NCBI RefSeq assembly: GCF_001045445.1
Contig: NZ_LFNF01000001.1
Coordinates: 992,001 to 1,056,000, forward strand
Source: Chryseobacterium sp. BLS98
GTDB lineage: Bacteria; Bacteroidota; Bacteroidia; Flavobacteriales; Weeksellaceae
Length of the DNA: 64,000 bases
Direction: 5' to 3'
Under the pieces are notes generated by a model. It saw only the letters and a program-made list of their open reading frames with translations. It did not search any database and was not told the DNA's origin. How positions within the stretch are numbered: the first letter of the stretch is position 1; each line of letters begins with the position of its first letter. Position numbers and translations under genes: made by a program. Shown piece after piece: positions 43,665 through 52,597 of this stretch.

Positions 43665-43738
43665 CTTTTGTAAAATGTATAATGTAGCAGGTATTAATGT
43701 GATTTGGTTTTTGTTTAATACTCTACTTTACACAAAAG
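43665..43738. repeat. bulged inverted repeat, mraY-murD gap
   Basis: CTTTTGT (43665-43671) with ACAAAAG (43732-43738), and an inner GTATTAA (43691-43697) with TTAATAC (43715-43721). Confidence 0.6.
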
Positions 43739-43741
43739 TTT

Positions 43742-44983
43742 TTATCTCATTTTTAATGTGATCAGGCATACAATAGCCAGCATTACCCCGATGATGATCA
43801 TTCTGTTCACGATCTTACTCTCATGGAAACCTCCTTTCTGGTAGTGGTGGTGTAATGGTGACATTCTAAAAAATCTATTATTCTGAGCATATTCCAGCCC
43901 ATATTTTCTTTTTCTGTATTTGAAAACAACGACCTGAAGCATAACAGATATGTTTTCAATCAGGAAGATTCCGCATAAAACAGGAATCAAAAGTTCTTTT
44001 CTTAAAATGATGGCTAAAACGGCAATCACCCCTCCAAGCATTAAACTTCCTGTATCTCCCATGAAAACCTGTGCCGGATAGGTATTGTACCAGAAGAAAC
44101 CAATGACGGCACCGACCATAGCGACTGCAAAGATGGTCGTTTCTCCCATATTCGGCAGGAACATGATATTGAGGTAGTCTGCAAAGATGATGTTCCCGGA
44201 AAGATAGGCAAACAGGGCAAGGGTAAGCAGTATGACTGCGCTGGTTCCTGCGGCAAGCCCATCAATTCCGTCTGTAATATTGGCTCCGTTTGATACGGCT
44301 GTTACAATGAAAATAACGATGGGAATAAAGACAATCCATGCCCATTCGTGGGCATCTTTATCATTCATCCAAAACAGAATTCCACTGTAGTCGAATTCGT
44401 TGTTCTTTGCAAATGGTACGGTAGAAACGGTAATTTTTTCTGTAGGCATGAAATTCTGCTCTACATTGTTCCTGTTCACTACTTTTGCATCTGCATATTT
44501 TCTTTTAACGGTAATATCAGGGTGGAAATACATTGTAACTCCGACAATTAGCCCTAATCCGACCTGGCCAACAATTTTAAATTTTCCGCTCAGACCGTCT
44601 TTATTTTTTTTAATTTTCTTTAAATAATCATCAAGGAAACCGATGGCACCCATCCATAACATGGAAACCAGCAGTAATACAATGTATACGTTGGTGATCC
44701 GGGTAAACAGCAGTACAGGAATAATCGTCGCAATAATGATGATCAATCCTCCCATGGTAGGAGTTCCTTCTTTCTGCTTCTGTCCGTCTAATCCAAGGTC
44801 GCGTACCAGTTCGCCCATCTGTCTTGCCCGCAGATAGTTGATGATCCTCTTCCCATAGACAAGGGCAATGACAAGAGAAAACAGTACGGCAATACCTGCA
44901 CGGAAAGAAATGTATTTCAGCATTCCCAATCCCGGTATATGGATTCCCTGACTGGTTAGATATTCGTATAGATAGTATAACAT
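43742..44983 (-). CDS. mraY: phospho-MurNAc-pentapeptide transferase MraY
   Basis: 413 residues, ten transmembrane helices. The family motifs are [18 protein letters not shown] (the catalytic Asp pair), [15 protein letters not shown], and [16 protein letters not shown]. MraY makes lipid I from UDP-MurNAc-pentapeptide on undecaprenyl phosphate. It carries an extra loop of about 50 residues near residues 170-225 (including [14 protein letters not shown]), which is typical of Bacteroidetes MraY. It lies between murE and murD. Confidence 0.96.
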   Translation of the reverse strand: MLYYLYEYLTSQGIHIPGLGMLKYISFRAGIAVLFSLVIALVYGKRIINYLRARQMGELVRDLGLDGQKQKEGTPTMGGLIIIIATIIPVLLFTRITNVYIVLLLVSMLWMGAIGFLDDYLKKIKKNKDGLSGKFKIVGQVGLGLIVGVTMYFHPDITVKRKYADAKVVNRNNVEQNFMPTEKITVSTVPFAKNNEFDYSGILFWMNDKDAHEWAWIVFIPIVIFIVTAVSNGANITDGIDGLAAGTSAVILLTLALFAYLSGNIIFADYLNIMFLPNMGETTIFAVAMVGAVIGFFWYNTYPAQVFMGDTGSLMLGGVIAVLAIILRKELLIPVLCGIFLIENISVMLQVVVFKYRKRKYGLEYAQNNRFFRMSPLHHHYQKGGFHESKIVNRMIIIGVMLAIVCLITLKMR

Positions 44984-45010
44984 GTTTCCTTTTTTATTTA
45001 AAGATTAAGA

Positions 45011-45073
45011 GATTAAGGCATTTAGAAATTCGTGTTGTGTTTCTTTATCTCTGAATTTCTAAATCTTTTAATC
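45011..45073. repeat. inverted repeat, murE-mraY gap
   Basis: A 21-bp arm at 45011-45031 pairs with 45053-45073 (18 of 21), ending in a perfect 12-bp core (ATTTAGAAATTC). Confidence 0.75.
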
Positions 45074-45081
45074 CAAATCAT

Positions 45082-46542
45082 TTATTTGCTCATTAACTTC
45101 CAAAGCTCGTTGATCGTTTCTTTGTCGTCAAAATGATGTTTCACACCATTAATGTCCTGATAGTTTTCATGGCCTTTTCCAGCTACTAAGACTATATCTT
45201 TTGGTTCTGCGAATTTTATCGCCATTTTTATTGCTTCTTTTCTGTCGGGAATTGAAGTGTATTTGCTGAAGTTCTGAGGTTCAACGCCTGCTTCAATTTC
45301 CTTGATGATCTGTGCAGGATCTTCTGTTCTCGGGTTATCTGAAGTGATAATTGCCAGTGTTGATTTTTTGGTGGCAATATTCCCCATTTCAGGTCTTTTT
45401 GAATGGTCTCTGTCGCCTCCGCATCCGAAAACGGTGATCAGTCTTTCGTTTTTTGTCCTGATATCATTGATGCTGTCCAGAATATTTTCCAAAGCGTCGG
45501 GAGTATGGGCATAATCTACTATGAAGAAGATGCCTCCGTCTGATCTGAAGGTTTCGAATCTTCCGGAAACTCTGTTTAACTTGCTGATCGCCTGCAGAAT
45601 TTCATCCGGCTCAAAACCAAGCTCGGAAGCAATTCCGAAAACCAGCAGTAAATTATAAATATTGAATTTTCCTGTCAGTGTTGTCCAAAACTCTTTTCCA
45701 TTGAAGTTCAGAAGCATCCCGTTGAAATCAATTTCTAAAGATTTTCCGTGGTAATCTGCCATGGTTTTCATAGCGTAAGACTTTTTCTTTGCCTTTGTAT
45801 TCTGAAGCATCACCATTCCGTTTTTATCATCCACATTGGTGATGGCTATGGCTGTATCTTCCAGCTCATCGAAGAATCTTTTCTTTGTTTTCAGGTATTC
45901 ATCGAAGGTTTTATGATAATCTAAATGATCATGGGTAAGGTTGGTGAAACCTGCCACTTTAAAATGCAGTCCTTCAATTCTGTTTTGGGCAATTCCGTGA
46001 GAGCTTACTTCCATGAAAGCAAATTCGCAACCTTCCTCAACAGCCTGAGCTAAAATTTTATTGATGGTAATAACATCGGGAGTAGTATGGGTGGCAGGAA
46101 TAATCTTCTCGCCGATTCTGATTTCTACAGTAGAAAGCAGTGCCGAATCATAGCCTAAATTCTTGAACACATCAAAAAGAAGTGTAGATACTGAGGTTTT
46201 TCCATTGGTTCCGGTAACTCCGATTAGTTTAAGCGTTTGGGACGGATTTCCGTAAAAATTGGAGGCTAAATGTCCCAATGCTTTGGATGAATCTTTCACC
46301 TTAATATAGGTTACATTCTCATTCAATGTTTCAGGGAAGTCTTCGCACACCACTGCTTTTGCACCTTTTTCAACAGATGATGCAATGTATGAATGTCCGT
46401 CGGCAACGGTTCCTCTCACTGCTACATAGAGTGAGTTTTCCGTAACTTTTCTGCTGTCGAAAACCAATTCTGAAATCTCATGGGTATCATCACCGTGAAT
46501 TTCTAAAACTGGGATCCTTTTTAATAATTCTGTTATTATCAT
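45082..46542 (-). CDS. murE: UDP-MurNAc-tripeptide ligase MurE
   Basis: 486 residues. ATP loop GVTGTNGKTSVST, carbamylated-lysine region, DYAHTPDALENIL, and the substrate motif DNPR in SDNPRTEDP, which marks the meso-diaminopimelate-adding type rather than the lysine type. So the wall should be A1-gamma DAP-type, as expected for Bacteroidetes. Two ends look complete. Placed directly after ftsI. Confidence 0.95.
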   Translation of the reverse strand: MIITELLKRIPVLEIHGDDTHEISELVFDSRKVTENSLYVAVRGTVADGHSYIASSVEKGAKAVVCEDFPETLNENVTYIKVKDSSKALGHLASNFYGNPSQTLKLIGVTGTNGKTSVSTLLFDVFKNLGYDSALLSTVEIRIGEKIIPATHTTPDVITINKILAQAVEEGCEFAFMEVSSHGIAQNRIEGLHFKVAGFTNLTHDHLDYHKTFDEYLKTKKRFFDELEDTAIAITNVDDKNGMVMLQNTKAKKKSYAMKTMADYHGKSLEIDFNGMLLNFNGKEFWTTLTGKFNIYNLLLVFGIASELGFEPDEILQAISKLNRVSGRFETFRSDGGIFFIVDYAHTPDALENILDSINDIRTKNERLITVFGCGGDRDHSKRPEMGNIATKKSTLAIITSDNPRTEDPAQIIKEIEAGVEPQNFSKYTSIPDRKEAIKMAIKFAEPKDIVLVAGKGHENYQDINGVKHHFDDKETINELWKLMSK

Positions 46543-46552
46543 TTTATATCTG

Positions 46553-46566
46553 GCAGGAATTCCTGC
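46553..46566. repeat. perfect 14-bp palindrome, ftsI-murE gap
   Basis: GCAGGAATTCCTGC fills almost half of the 34-base gap. Confidence 0.65.
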
Positions 46567-46576
46567 TTTTTAAATT

Positions 46577-48568
46577 CTAATTCTGCAGAGACAAATAAAT
46601 TCTCTGATTCTTGCTGATTACTGTGCCTTCCAGCGGGAATTGCTCCTTAATTCTTCCGACGCCTTTGTAATCAACTCTATAACCTAAGTTTTCCAGCTGT
46701 GGGATAATATTTTTACCAATAAGCCCGACTACGCTTGGCATTTGTTTATTATTTACTGCTATTTTAACATTAGGTTCTACCATTTTATTGAGGTTCACCT
46801 TTCTGTCTACCAGCATTTCTTTTTCAATATTCTGAGGCGTTTTCAGGAATGTTTTTCCTGCAATTTCCTTAAACACCGGAGCTGAAACGGCTGCGCCATA
46901 AAACCCTTTTGCTGTATTTGGTTCACTGACCATTACATAACATGTATATTTCGGATGATCTGCAGGGTAGAATCCGGCAAATGATGCGCGGTATTTCATA
47001 GGACCTGGTAACCAGTATTCAAACCTTGCGGTCCCTGTTTTTCCTGCCATTTTCAGGTTGGGAGTAAAGATGCTTCGGCCGGTTCCTTTTTCTACAGCTT
47101 TGGTCAGGGCACTGGTCATCATTTTAATCGCTTTTTCCGATGCCATTTTATTGACCATTACTTCAGGTTTTGCGTTGTAAACTACTTTTCCTTCTTTCAC
47201 GATCTTTTCGATGAACAGAGGTTTAAGCATTTTACCGCCATTAGCAACTCCATTGTAGAAAGTTGCTAACTGTAACAGGTTGATGTTTGATGAATATCCG
47301 TATGAAATAGAAGCCAGTGTTGCAGCGTTCCATCTCTTGTTTTCCGGTGTCACAATCTTTGGTTTTGTGATTCCCGGAAGCTCAATATCCATTTTATCGA
47401 ATAATTTCCATCTTTTCAGGTGATCAAGGAAAATCTGCGGCTTGTCTGCATAATATTTGGTGATCAGTTTTGCCGTTCCCACGTTACTTGATTTTGCCAG
47501 AACATCGCTTATGTCGTAAGTTCCTCCGCCGTGGCCGTCTGAAATCCTTTGTTTAGCATAGGTCCAGACTCCGCCTCCTACGTTCACGGTGGTATTTTCA
47601 TCGATGAAGCCGTCGTCCATTGCTGCTAAAAGCGAAATGGTTTTGAAGGTAGAACCCGGCTCAATATTATCTTTTATAGCATAGTTGTAAGAATCTTCAT
47701 ATTCTCCATCTTCTGTTCTCCTCAGATTAACCATCGCTTTTACTTTCCCGGTTTCAGTTTCCATGACGATTACCGTTCCGTGTTTTGCTTCAAAATTGAT
47801 CAGCTGCTTCTCTAAAGCGGAGTGGGCAATGTCCTGAATTCTAAGGTCTAAGGTGGTATAAACATCTTCTCCATCTACCGGTTCTTTTACTTTCCAGTAA
47901 TCGATCGGTTTCCATTGGGAAGAGTTGATTCTCTGCTCTAATCTTTTACCATCGGTTCCGGTAAGGTATTTTGAGAAAGCGCCTTCCAGTCCGGCTTTAA
48001 CTTCACCGTTATCCATACCGATAGTTCCGGCTCCGATCTCTGAAGTGGCCAATTCTCTCTTATAATTCCTGTCTACAATGAAGCCTCCTTTATTTTTCCC
48101 TTTTTTAAAGATCGGAAAGTTTCTGATACGGTCATACTGGTCGAAATCAAGACCTTTTACCAGAGTATAGTATTGATTTTTCTTTCTCTTCTGTTCGTCG
48201 AATTTCTGTCTGAATTCTCCCCTTGATTTTCCGAACATTTTGCTTAAGGAATCTGTCAGCGCACCAATATTGTTGCTATAGATTGTATCTTTCATGGTTT
48301 TAAAATCAAGATAGATATCGTAGCGCATTACGGTGGTGGCAAGAATGGAGCCGTCTGAGGCAAACAGGTTTCCGCGGGCAGCCTTCAAAGTGGCCTCACG
48401 GTAATTTTTATTAATGTAATCGTCTTTAATTTCCTGAACATTAGTGTTTTGCAGGATTACTATCCTGGCAAGAAACATCACAAATACGCACAGAACTCCC
48501 ACTGCGAAGAGGTAGCCCCACCTTAACGTTTTTTTACGTTTGTTATCGTATTCATTTTGTTTTTGCAT
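46577..48568 (-). CDS. ftsI: septal peptidoglycan transpeptidase FtsI (PBP3)
   Basis: 663 residues. One N-terminal transmembrane helix (about 13-32), a PBP dimerisation domain, then the transpeptidase with SxxK at EPGSTFKTI, SxN at KSSNVGTAK and KTG at AGKTGTARFE. A single PASTA domain closes the protein (about 605-663, MPSVVGLIGKNIIPQLENLG). FtsI cross-links septal peptidoglycan with FtsW. The start overlaps the end of the ftsL-like gene by 17 bases. Confidence 0.95.
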   Translation of the reverse strand: MQKQNEYDNKRKKTLRWGYLFAVGVLCVFVMFLARIVILQNTNVQEIKDDYINKNYREATLKAARGNLFASDGSILATTVMRYDIYLDFKTMKDTIYSNNIGALTDSLSKMFGKSRGEFRQKFDEQKRKKNQYYTLVKGLDFDQYDRIRNFPIFKKGKNKGGFIVDRNYKRELATSEIGAGTIGMDNGEVKAGLEGAFSKYLTGTDGKRLEQRINSSQWKPIDYWKVKEPVDGEDVYTTLDLRIQDIAHSALEKQLINFEAKHGTVIVMETETGKVKAMVNLRRTEDGEYEDSYNYAIKDNIEPGSTFKTISLLAAMDDGFIDENTTVNVGGGVWTYAKQRISDGHGGGTYDISDVLAKSSNVGTAKLITKYYADKPQIFLDHLKRWKLFDKMDIELPGITKPKIVTPENKRWNAATLASISYGYSSNINLLQLATFYNGVANGGKMLKPLFIEKIVKEGKVVYNAKPEVMVNKMASEKAIKMMTSALTKAVEKGTGRSIFTPNLKMAGKTGTARFEYWLPGPMKYRASFAGFYPADHPKYTCYVMVSEPNTAKGFYGAAVSAPVFKEIAGKTFLKTPQNIEKEMLVDRKVNLNKMVEPNVKIAVNNKQMPSVVGLIGKNIIPQLENLGYRVDYKGVGRIKEQFPLEGTVISKNQRIYLSLQN

Positions 48569-48917
48569 CTGTACTGTCTAGTTTTATAAGCAGTTTATGA
48601 GGATGGTTTTCCAAAGTCATCAGTGAGTCTTTGGCCACTTCCTTCCCCAGTTGCGATTCCATTTTTACTTTGATCAGCTTACTCTGGGCGTAAGCGTTTC
48701 TTGATTTATATTCTTCAGTTTCTTCTTTTAATGCATTGACAATTTTGATCTTTTTGTTGACAAGGTGATTGCTGTAAATCATTGCCATCATCAGAACAAA
48801 CAACAGTAAAAAATACTTGTAATGAGTTTTAATCTCATCACGGTTCAGAAAGTTTCCTTTTATGATATCTATAAAAGTGAGCTTCTTCTGAGGGCGGTTT
48901 GTTGTTTTTTTTGCCAC
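48552..48917 (-). CDS. ftsL: FtsL-like division protein
   Basis: 121 residues from GTG 48917, giving VAKKTTNRPQKKLTFIDII; longer in-frame codons upstream come from the inverted repeat and are not family-like. One transmembrane helix (about 35-53, YKYFLLLFVLMMAMIYS) precedes a short coiled coil (about 65-95). Size and position between rsmH and ftsI match FtsL, which bridges FtsQ and FtsI/FtsW. Sequence conservation in FtsL is low, so the call rests on location and layout. Confidence 0.8.
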   Translation of the reverse strand: MAKKTTNRPQKKLTFIDIIKGNFLNRDEIKTHYKYFLLLFVLMMAMIYSNHLVNKKIKIVNALKEETEEYKSRNAYAQSKLIKVKMESQLGKEVAKDSLMTLENHPHKLLIKLDSTDAKTK

Positions 48918-48937
48918 GCTGTTTATAATTGATGATT

Positions 48938-48977
48938 GATAAATGATGAATTGATTTGGATCATTCATCATTTTATC
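48938..48977. repeat. inverted repeat, rsmH-ftsL gap
   Basis: GATAAATGATGAAT (48938-48951) pairs with ATTCATCATTTTATC (48963-48977), one bulge. Confidence 0.7.
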
Positions 48978-48979
48978 AT

Positions 48980-49873
48980 TTATACCTTGATTCCTGTTCT
49001 CATTTTTGCACTTCTTGCTCTGGAGTTTTCTTCGATTTCCTTATCATCGGGGATGATCGCTTTGCTTTTGAGCAATTCAAATACCTTTTTATAGTTTCCG
49101 TAGATATCTCTTTCCTGCTCGCCTTCAAACATTCCGTTTTTCAGGAATCTTTTTACCAGGCGGTCTTCCAATGAATGGTAAGAGATGACCACAAGCCTTC
49201 CTCCGGGTTTTAAAATATTAAGTGCCTGAACCAGCATTTCTTTTAACGCCTCAAGCTCCTGGTTAACTTCTATCCTTATCGCCTGGAAAAGCTGTGCATA
49301 GAATTTATTGACTTTATGCGGCGGAAGATAATTGAAAAGCTTTTTCAGGTCTTCAGTGGTGTTGATGGCTTTTGTTTTTCTGTGATGAACAATATCTCTC
49401 GCCAGTTTTCTCGCTTCTCTCAGCTCACCATAGTGATAAAAGATATCAGCAAGTTCGCTTTCTTCATATTCATTAATGACTCTCCTGGCATCAAGATTCT
49501 GCATCACATTCATTCTCATATCCAGAGGAGCATTATTTCTTGTTGAAAAACCTCTTTCTGCTTCATCAAACTGATGGGATGATACGCCAAGGTCCGCCAA
49601 TACTCCGTCAATCTGGGAAAAGCCATACATCAGCATGGAATTTTCCAAAAACCTGAAATTCTGATTAACCAATGTAAACCTTGGGTCATCAATTGTATTT
49701 TTGAGGGCATCCAGATCCTGGTCGAAACTGAAAAGTTTTCCTTTCTCTGAAAGTCTGCTCAGGATTTCTCTTGAATGGCCTCCTCCTCCAAAAGTGCAGT
49801 CCACGTATATTCCGTCAGGATTCGTCACCAAATCATCAACGCTCTGCTTCAATAAAACGGGGTTGTGGTACAT
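48980..49873 (-). CDS. rsmH: 16S rRNA m4C1402 methyltransferase RsmH
   Basis: 297 residues. The SAM-binding VDCTFGGGGHSREIL, the motif VLADLGVSSHQFDEAERGFS, and the C-terminal ISYHSLEDRLVKRF and SRARSAKMRTGIK are all diagnostic. It methylates C1402 in the ribosomal P site. It is second in the dcw cluster after mraZ, as in most bacteria. Confidence 0.96.
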   Translation of the reverse strand: MYHNPVLLKQSVDDLVTNPDGIYVDCTFGGGGHSREILSRLSEKGKLFSFDQDLDALKNTIDDPRFTLVNQNFRFLENSMLMYGFSQIDGVLADLGVSSHQFDEAERGFSTRNNAPLDMRMNVMQNLDARRVINEYEESELADIFYHYGELREARKLARDIVHHRKTKAINTTEDLKKLFNYLPPHKVNKFYAQLFQAIRIEVNQELEALKEMLVQALNILKPGGRLVVISYHSLEDRLVKRFLKNGMFEGEQERDIYGNYKKVFELLKSKAIIPDDKEIEENSRARSAKMRTGIKV

Positions 49874-49913
49874 ACTTAATTGTGTTTTTTACCTGCTTTT
49901 ACGGCAAGTGGGT

Positions 49914-50372
49914 TTATTCTTCATCAAAAGATCCCATCACATCTTCGGCCAGGCTCGCAAAATCAGCTTCATTGGTTGAGATTACCTTTTCGTAGGCTTC
50001 TTTATCCCAAATTTCAAAAAGCTCTCCTGCGCTGGTAATCACGGTATCTTTCTGAAGGTTTGCAAAATGAACCAGATCTTTTGAGATCTGAAGTCTTCCC
50101 GCATTGTCCAGCTCTACAGTTTTTACCCCTGCCGTAAACATTCGAATGAAATCAGCATTCTTTTTAATGAATCTGTTCAGTTTATTTATTTTGCCCATCA
50201 GTTTGTCCCAGGCATTCATGGGATAAACTTCGAGGCAAGGTTGGAACACAGATCTCTTGACTACAAACGCCTTATCGTCGAAGTTTTCCATCTGTTTGAT
50301 CAGGGAGGAGGGAACTTTTAAACGGCCTTTGTCGTCAATTTTACACTCATATGTTCCAATGAAACTTTTCAT
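49914..50372 (-). CDS. mraZ: MraZ transcriptional regulator
   Basis: 152 residues from ATG 50372. Two SpoVT/AbrB-type halves: FIGTYECKIDDKGRLKVPSSL and VELDNAGRLQISKDLVHFA. MraZ binds its own promoter to repress the dcw cluster. Three 5-base TGGGA-like repeats at 10-bp spacing lie just upstream (50396-50420). The start is taken at MKSFIGTYE; longer in-frame codons would run into the promoter. The -7 box ends 6 bases from this ATG, so the mRNA should be leaderless or nearly so. Confidence 0.94.
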   Translation of the reverse strand: MKSFIGTYECKIDDKGRLKVPSSLIKQMENFDDKAFVVKRSVFQPCLEVYPMNAWDKLMGKINKLNRFIKKNADFIRMFTAGVKTVELDNAGRLQISKDLVHFANLQKDTVITSAGELFEIWDKEAYEKVISTNEADFASLAEDVMGSFDEE

Positions 50373-50378
50373 TTGGGA

Positions 50379-50386
50379 CAAATTTA
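50379..50386 (-). promoter_or_regulatory. -7 box of mraZ and the dcw cluster
   Basis: Minus-strand TAAATTTG, its last G 6 bases from the ATG. Confidence 0.6.
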
Positions 50387-50395
50387 TATAATAAT

Positions 50396-50420
50396 TTCCA
50401 AAATTTCCCACTTTTTCCCA
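50396..50420 (-). promoter_or_regulatory. MraZ operator (three 5-base repeats)
   Basis: Minus strand reads TGGGA (50420-50416), five bases, TGGGA (50410-50406), five bases, TGGAA (50400-50396). The 10-bp period matches known MraZ sites of TGGGN repeats. The box overlaps the expected -33 position. Confidence 0.75.
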
Positions 50421-50614
50421 CTTTTTGACTTAATGTTAATAAGTTTTATCAAGGATTGAATTTAAACATGGTAAGTGTTTGATATAATGCCTGTTGTAAA
50501 AACTGTTATTTGTCCCATAATAATAGGGTTTTGAAAAAAGTACAGAAAAAGGGTGATATTATATTATTTTTAGTTTAAATTAGGGTAATCAAAATTTTTT
50601 TGAGGTTTAATTTG

Positions 50615-50622
50615 TATTTTTG
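50615..50622 (+). promoter_or_regulatory. -7 box of the hydrolase gene
   Basis: TATTTTTG, 22 bases before the ATG at 50645. Confidence 0.5.
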
Positions 50623-50644
50623 CAAAGCTTTATTAAGGCATTTT

Positions 50645-51406
50645 ATGATATTTAGTACAAAAAAAGGAAAGAAATATACTTTTATAGAGGCGGGAGAAGG
50701 ACATCCATTGGTGCTGTTGCACGGTTTAATGGGTGGTTTGAGTAATTTCGATAAGATGGTAGATTTTTTTTCGGAAAAGGGATTCAAGGTATACGTTCCC
50801 CAGTTGCCTATTTACGATCTGCCCGTACTTAATACTAATCTTACCACCCTTGCAAAATATATTATCAAGTTTATAGAAAGTCATATCTCCGAACCTGTTA
50901 CCATTGTAGGAAACTCTATGGGCGGGCATGTGGGGCTTATCATGACTTTGGCAAGACCGGATCTGGTAAAGAATCTTGTATTAACCGGAAGTTCGGGACT
51001 GTATGAAAGAACTTTCGGGGACAGTTTCCCAAGAAAAAATGACCGTTCCTATATAAGGAAGAAAACAGAAGAGGTTTTTTATGATCCTGCTATTGCTACA
51101 GAAGATCTTGTAGACGAAGTTTTTTCTGTGGTGAACGACAGAATGAAAGGAATAAAGACGGTAATGCTGGCAAGAAGCGCCATCAAACACAATATGCTGA
51201 ACGATCTTCCTAAGATTCTGACACCAACATGTCTGATCTGGGGAAGACAGGATAATGTAACCCCTCCTGAAGTGGCTGAGGATATGCATAAGTTTATCCC
51301 GAATTCGGATCTCTTCTGGATAGAACATTGCGGGCATGCTGCGATGATGGAAAAACCGGATGAGTTTAATGAAATTCTCTACAACTGGTTAAAAGATAAA
51401 ATTTAA
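50645..51406 (+). CDS. alpha/beta hydrolase
   Basis: 253 residues from ATG 50645 (45 bases of in-frame codons upstream cover the -7 box, so the ATG is preferred). The oxyanion motif is LLHGLMGG, the nucleophile is Ser91 in GNSMGG, the acidic residue is in IWGRQDNVTPPE, and the histidine in EHCGHAAMMEKP. It is a cytoplasmic esterase or hydrolase of unknown substrate, divergent from mraZ. Confidence 0.9.
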   Translation: MIFSTKKGKKYTFIEAGEGHPLVLLHGLMGGLSNFDKMVDFFSEKGFKVYVPQLPIYDLPVLNTNLTTLAKYIIKFIESHISEPVTIVGNSMGGHVGLIMTLARPDLVKNLVLTGSSGLYERTFGDSFPRKNDRSYIRKKTEEVFYDPAIATEDLVDEVFSVVNDRMKGIKTVMLARSAIKHNMLNDLPKILTPTCLIWGRQDNVTPPEVAEDMHKFIPNSDLFWIEHCGHAAMMEKPDEFNEILYNWLKDKI

Positions 51407-51418
51407 ATAAATAATAAT

Positions 51419-51452
51419 AAACCATTAAGAGCTTTCTTAATGGTTTGTTTTT
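51419..51452 (+). terminator. hairpin between hydrolase and engB
   Basis: A 12-bp perfect stem (51419-51430 with 51435-51446) with a GCTT loop and a T-rich tail. It lies only 25 bases before engB, so engB may rely on read-through or its own start. Confidence 0.8.
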
Positions 51453-51470
51453 CTAAAAAATATTCGAAAG

Positions 51471-52094
51471 ATGGTTATTAAAACAGCAAGTTTTGTAAAG
51501 AGTAGCGGAAAATGGCAGGATTGCCCTGAACCTACGATGCCGGAATATGCTTTTATCGGAAGGTCTAATGTAGGAAAATCATCATTGATCAATGCCATGA
51601 TGAATCATAAGGATCTGGCAAAAACCTCCGGAACTCCAGGGAAAACGCAGCTTATCAATCATTTTTTAGTGAATGAAGAATGGTATCTGACGGATTTACC
51701 GGGCTATGGATATGCTAAAGTTTCAAAATCTATCAGGAAAGATTTCGAAAAGCTGATCACGAATTATATTTTAAACAGAAGAAATCTTGTGAATCTTTTC
51801 GTTTTGGTAGATTCCCGACACACTCCGCAAAAAATAGATATGGAATTTATCCAGTGGTGCGGGGAAAGCGGAATTCCTTTTTCGATTGTTTTTACGAAAG
51901 CAGATAAACTGAAACCAAACATTGCTATTCAGAATGTAGAAAACTATAAGAATGAACTGCATAAAACCTGGGAAGATCTGCCTGAAATGTATGTAACCTC
52001 TGCGGAAAAGAAAACCGGAGGAGATGAAATTCTGAATTTCATTGAGAAAACCAATGACTTTTTAAAAAATAACAGTGTAAGTTTTGATGAGTAA
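51471..52094 (+). CDS. engB: ribosome biogenesis GTPase EngB (YsxC/YihA)
   Basis: 207 residues. Small GTPase with G1 GRSNVGKSS, G2 region TSGTPGKTQ, G3 DLPGYGYAKVSK and G4 TKADK. EngB helps assemble the large ribosomal subunit. The next gene overlaps its end by 8 bases. Confidence 0.95.
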   Translation: MVIKTASFVKSSGKWQDCPEPTMPEYAFIGRSNVGKSSLINAMMNHKDLAKTSGTPGKTQLINHFLVNEEWYLTDLPGYGYAKVSKSIRKDFEKLITNYILNRRNLVNLFVLVDSRHTPQKIDMEFIQWCGESGIPFSIVFTKADKLKPNIAIQNVENYKNELHKTWEDLPEMYVTSAEKKTGGDEILNFIEKTNDFLKNNSVSFDE

Positions 52095-52536
52095 TATAAT
52101 CTGGAAGGTTAAAACCTTCGATGAGTTTACAGTTCCCGAGCTGTATGCGGTCTTAAAAGCCCGTATTGATGTTTTTGTTATTGAACAGAACTGTCCTTAC
52201 CCTGATCTGGATAATTACGATCAGAAGGCTATTCATATCTGGGCAGAAGAAGACGGAGAAATCTTAGCCTACTGCAGGGCTTTTGACAAAGGAATTAAAT
52301 ATGATGAAACTTCCCTGGGAAGAGTGCTTACCACGGAAAAAGCAAGAGGAAAGAATCTTGGAAAGCAGCTTATCCAATATGCTGTAGAAACCATTGAAAA
52401 CCGTTTTCATACTTCTGAAATTAAGATCTCCGCGCAGGATTATTTATTAAGATTTTACTCCGGATTCGGATTTGTAGATACTGGCAAGAAATACCTGGAG
52501 GATGATATTCCACATACGGAAATGATCAGAAAATAG
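52087..52536 (+). CDS. ElaA-type GNAT acetyltransferase
   Basis: 149 residues from ATG 52087 (a TTG three bases upstream is also possible). ElaA family features: FDEFTVPELYAVLKARIDVFVIEQNCPYPD at the N-terminus and the acetyl-CoA region VLTTEKARGKNLGKQLIQYA. The substrate is unknown. It overlaps engB by 8 bases and is probably co-transcribed with it. A bidirectional hairpin follows. Confidence 0.88.
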   Translation: MSNIIWKVKTFDEFTVPELYAVLKARIDVFVIEQNCPYPDLDNYDQKAIHIWAEEDGEILAYCRAFDKGIKYDETSLGRVLTTEKARGKNLGKQLIQYAVETIENRFHTSEIKISAQDYLLRFYSGFGFVDTGKKYLEDDIPHTEMIRK

Positions 52537-52562
52537 AAAAGCGAAGAGAGATCTTCGCTTTT
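52537..52562. terminator. bidirectional terminator
   Basis: AAAAGCGAAGA (52537-52547) pairs with TCTTCGCTTTT (52552-52562); loop GAGA. It ends the ElaA transcript and, from the other side, the small-protein operon at 52598-53618. Confidence 0.88.
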
Positions 52563-52597
52563 ATTTATATTGAATGTTTTTAGTTTTTGATTGTATA

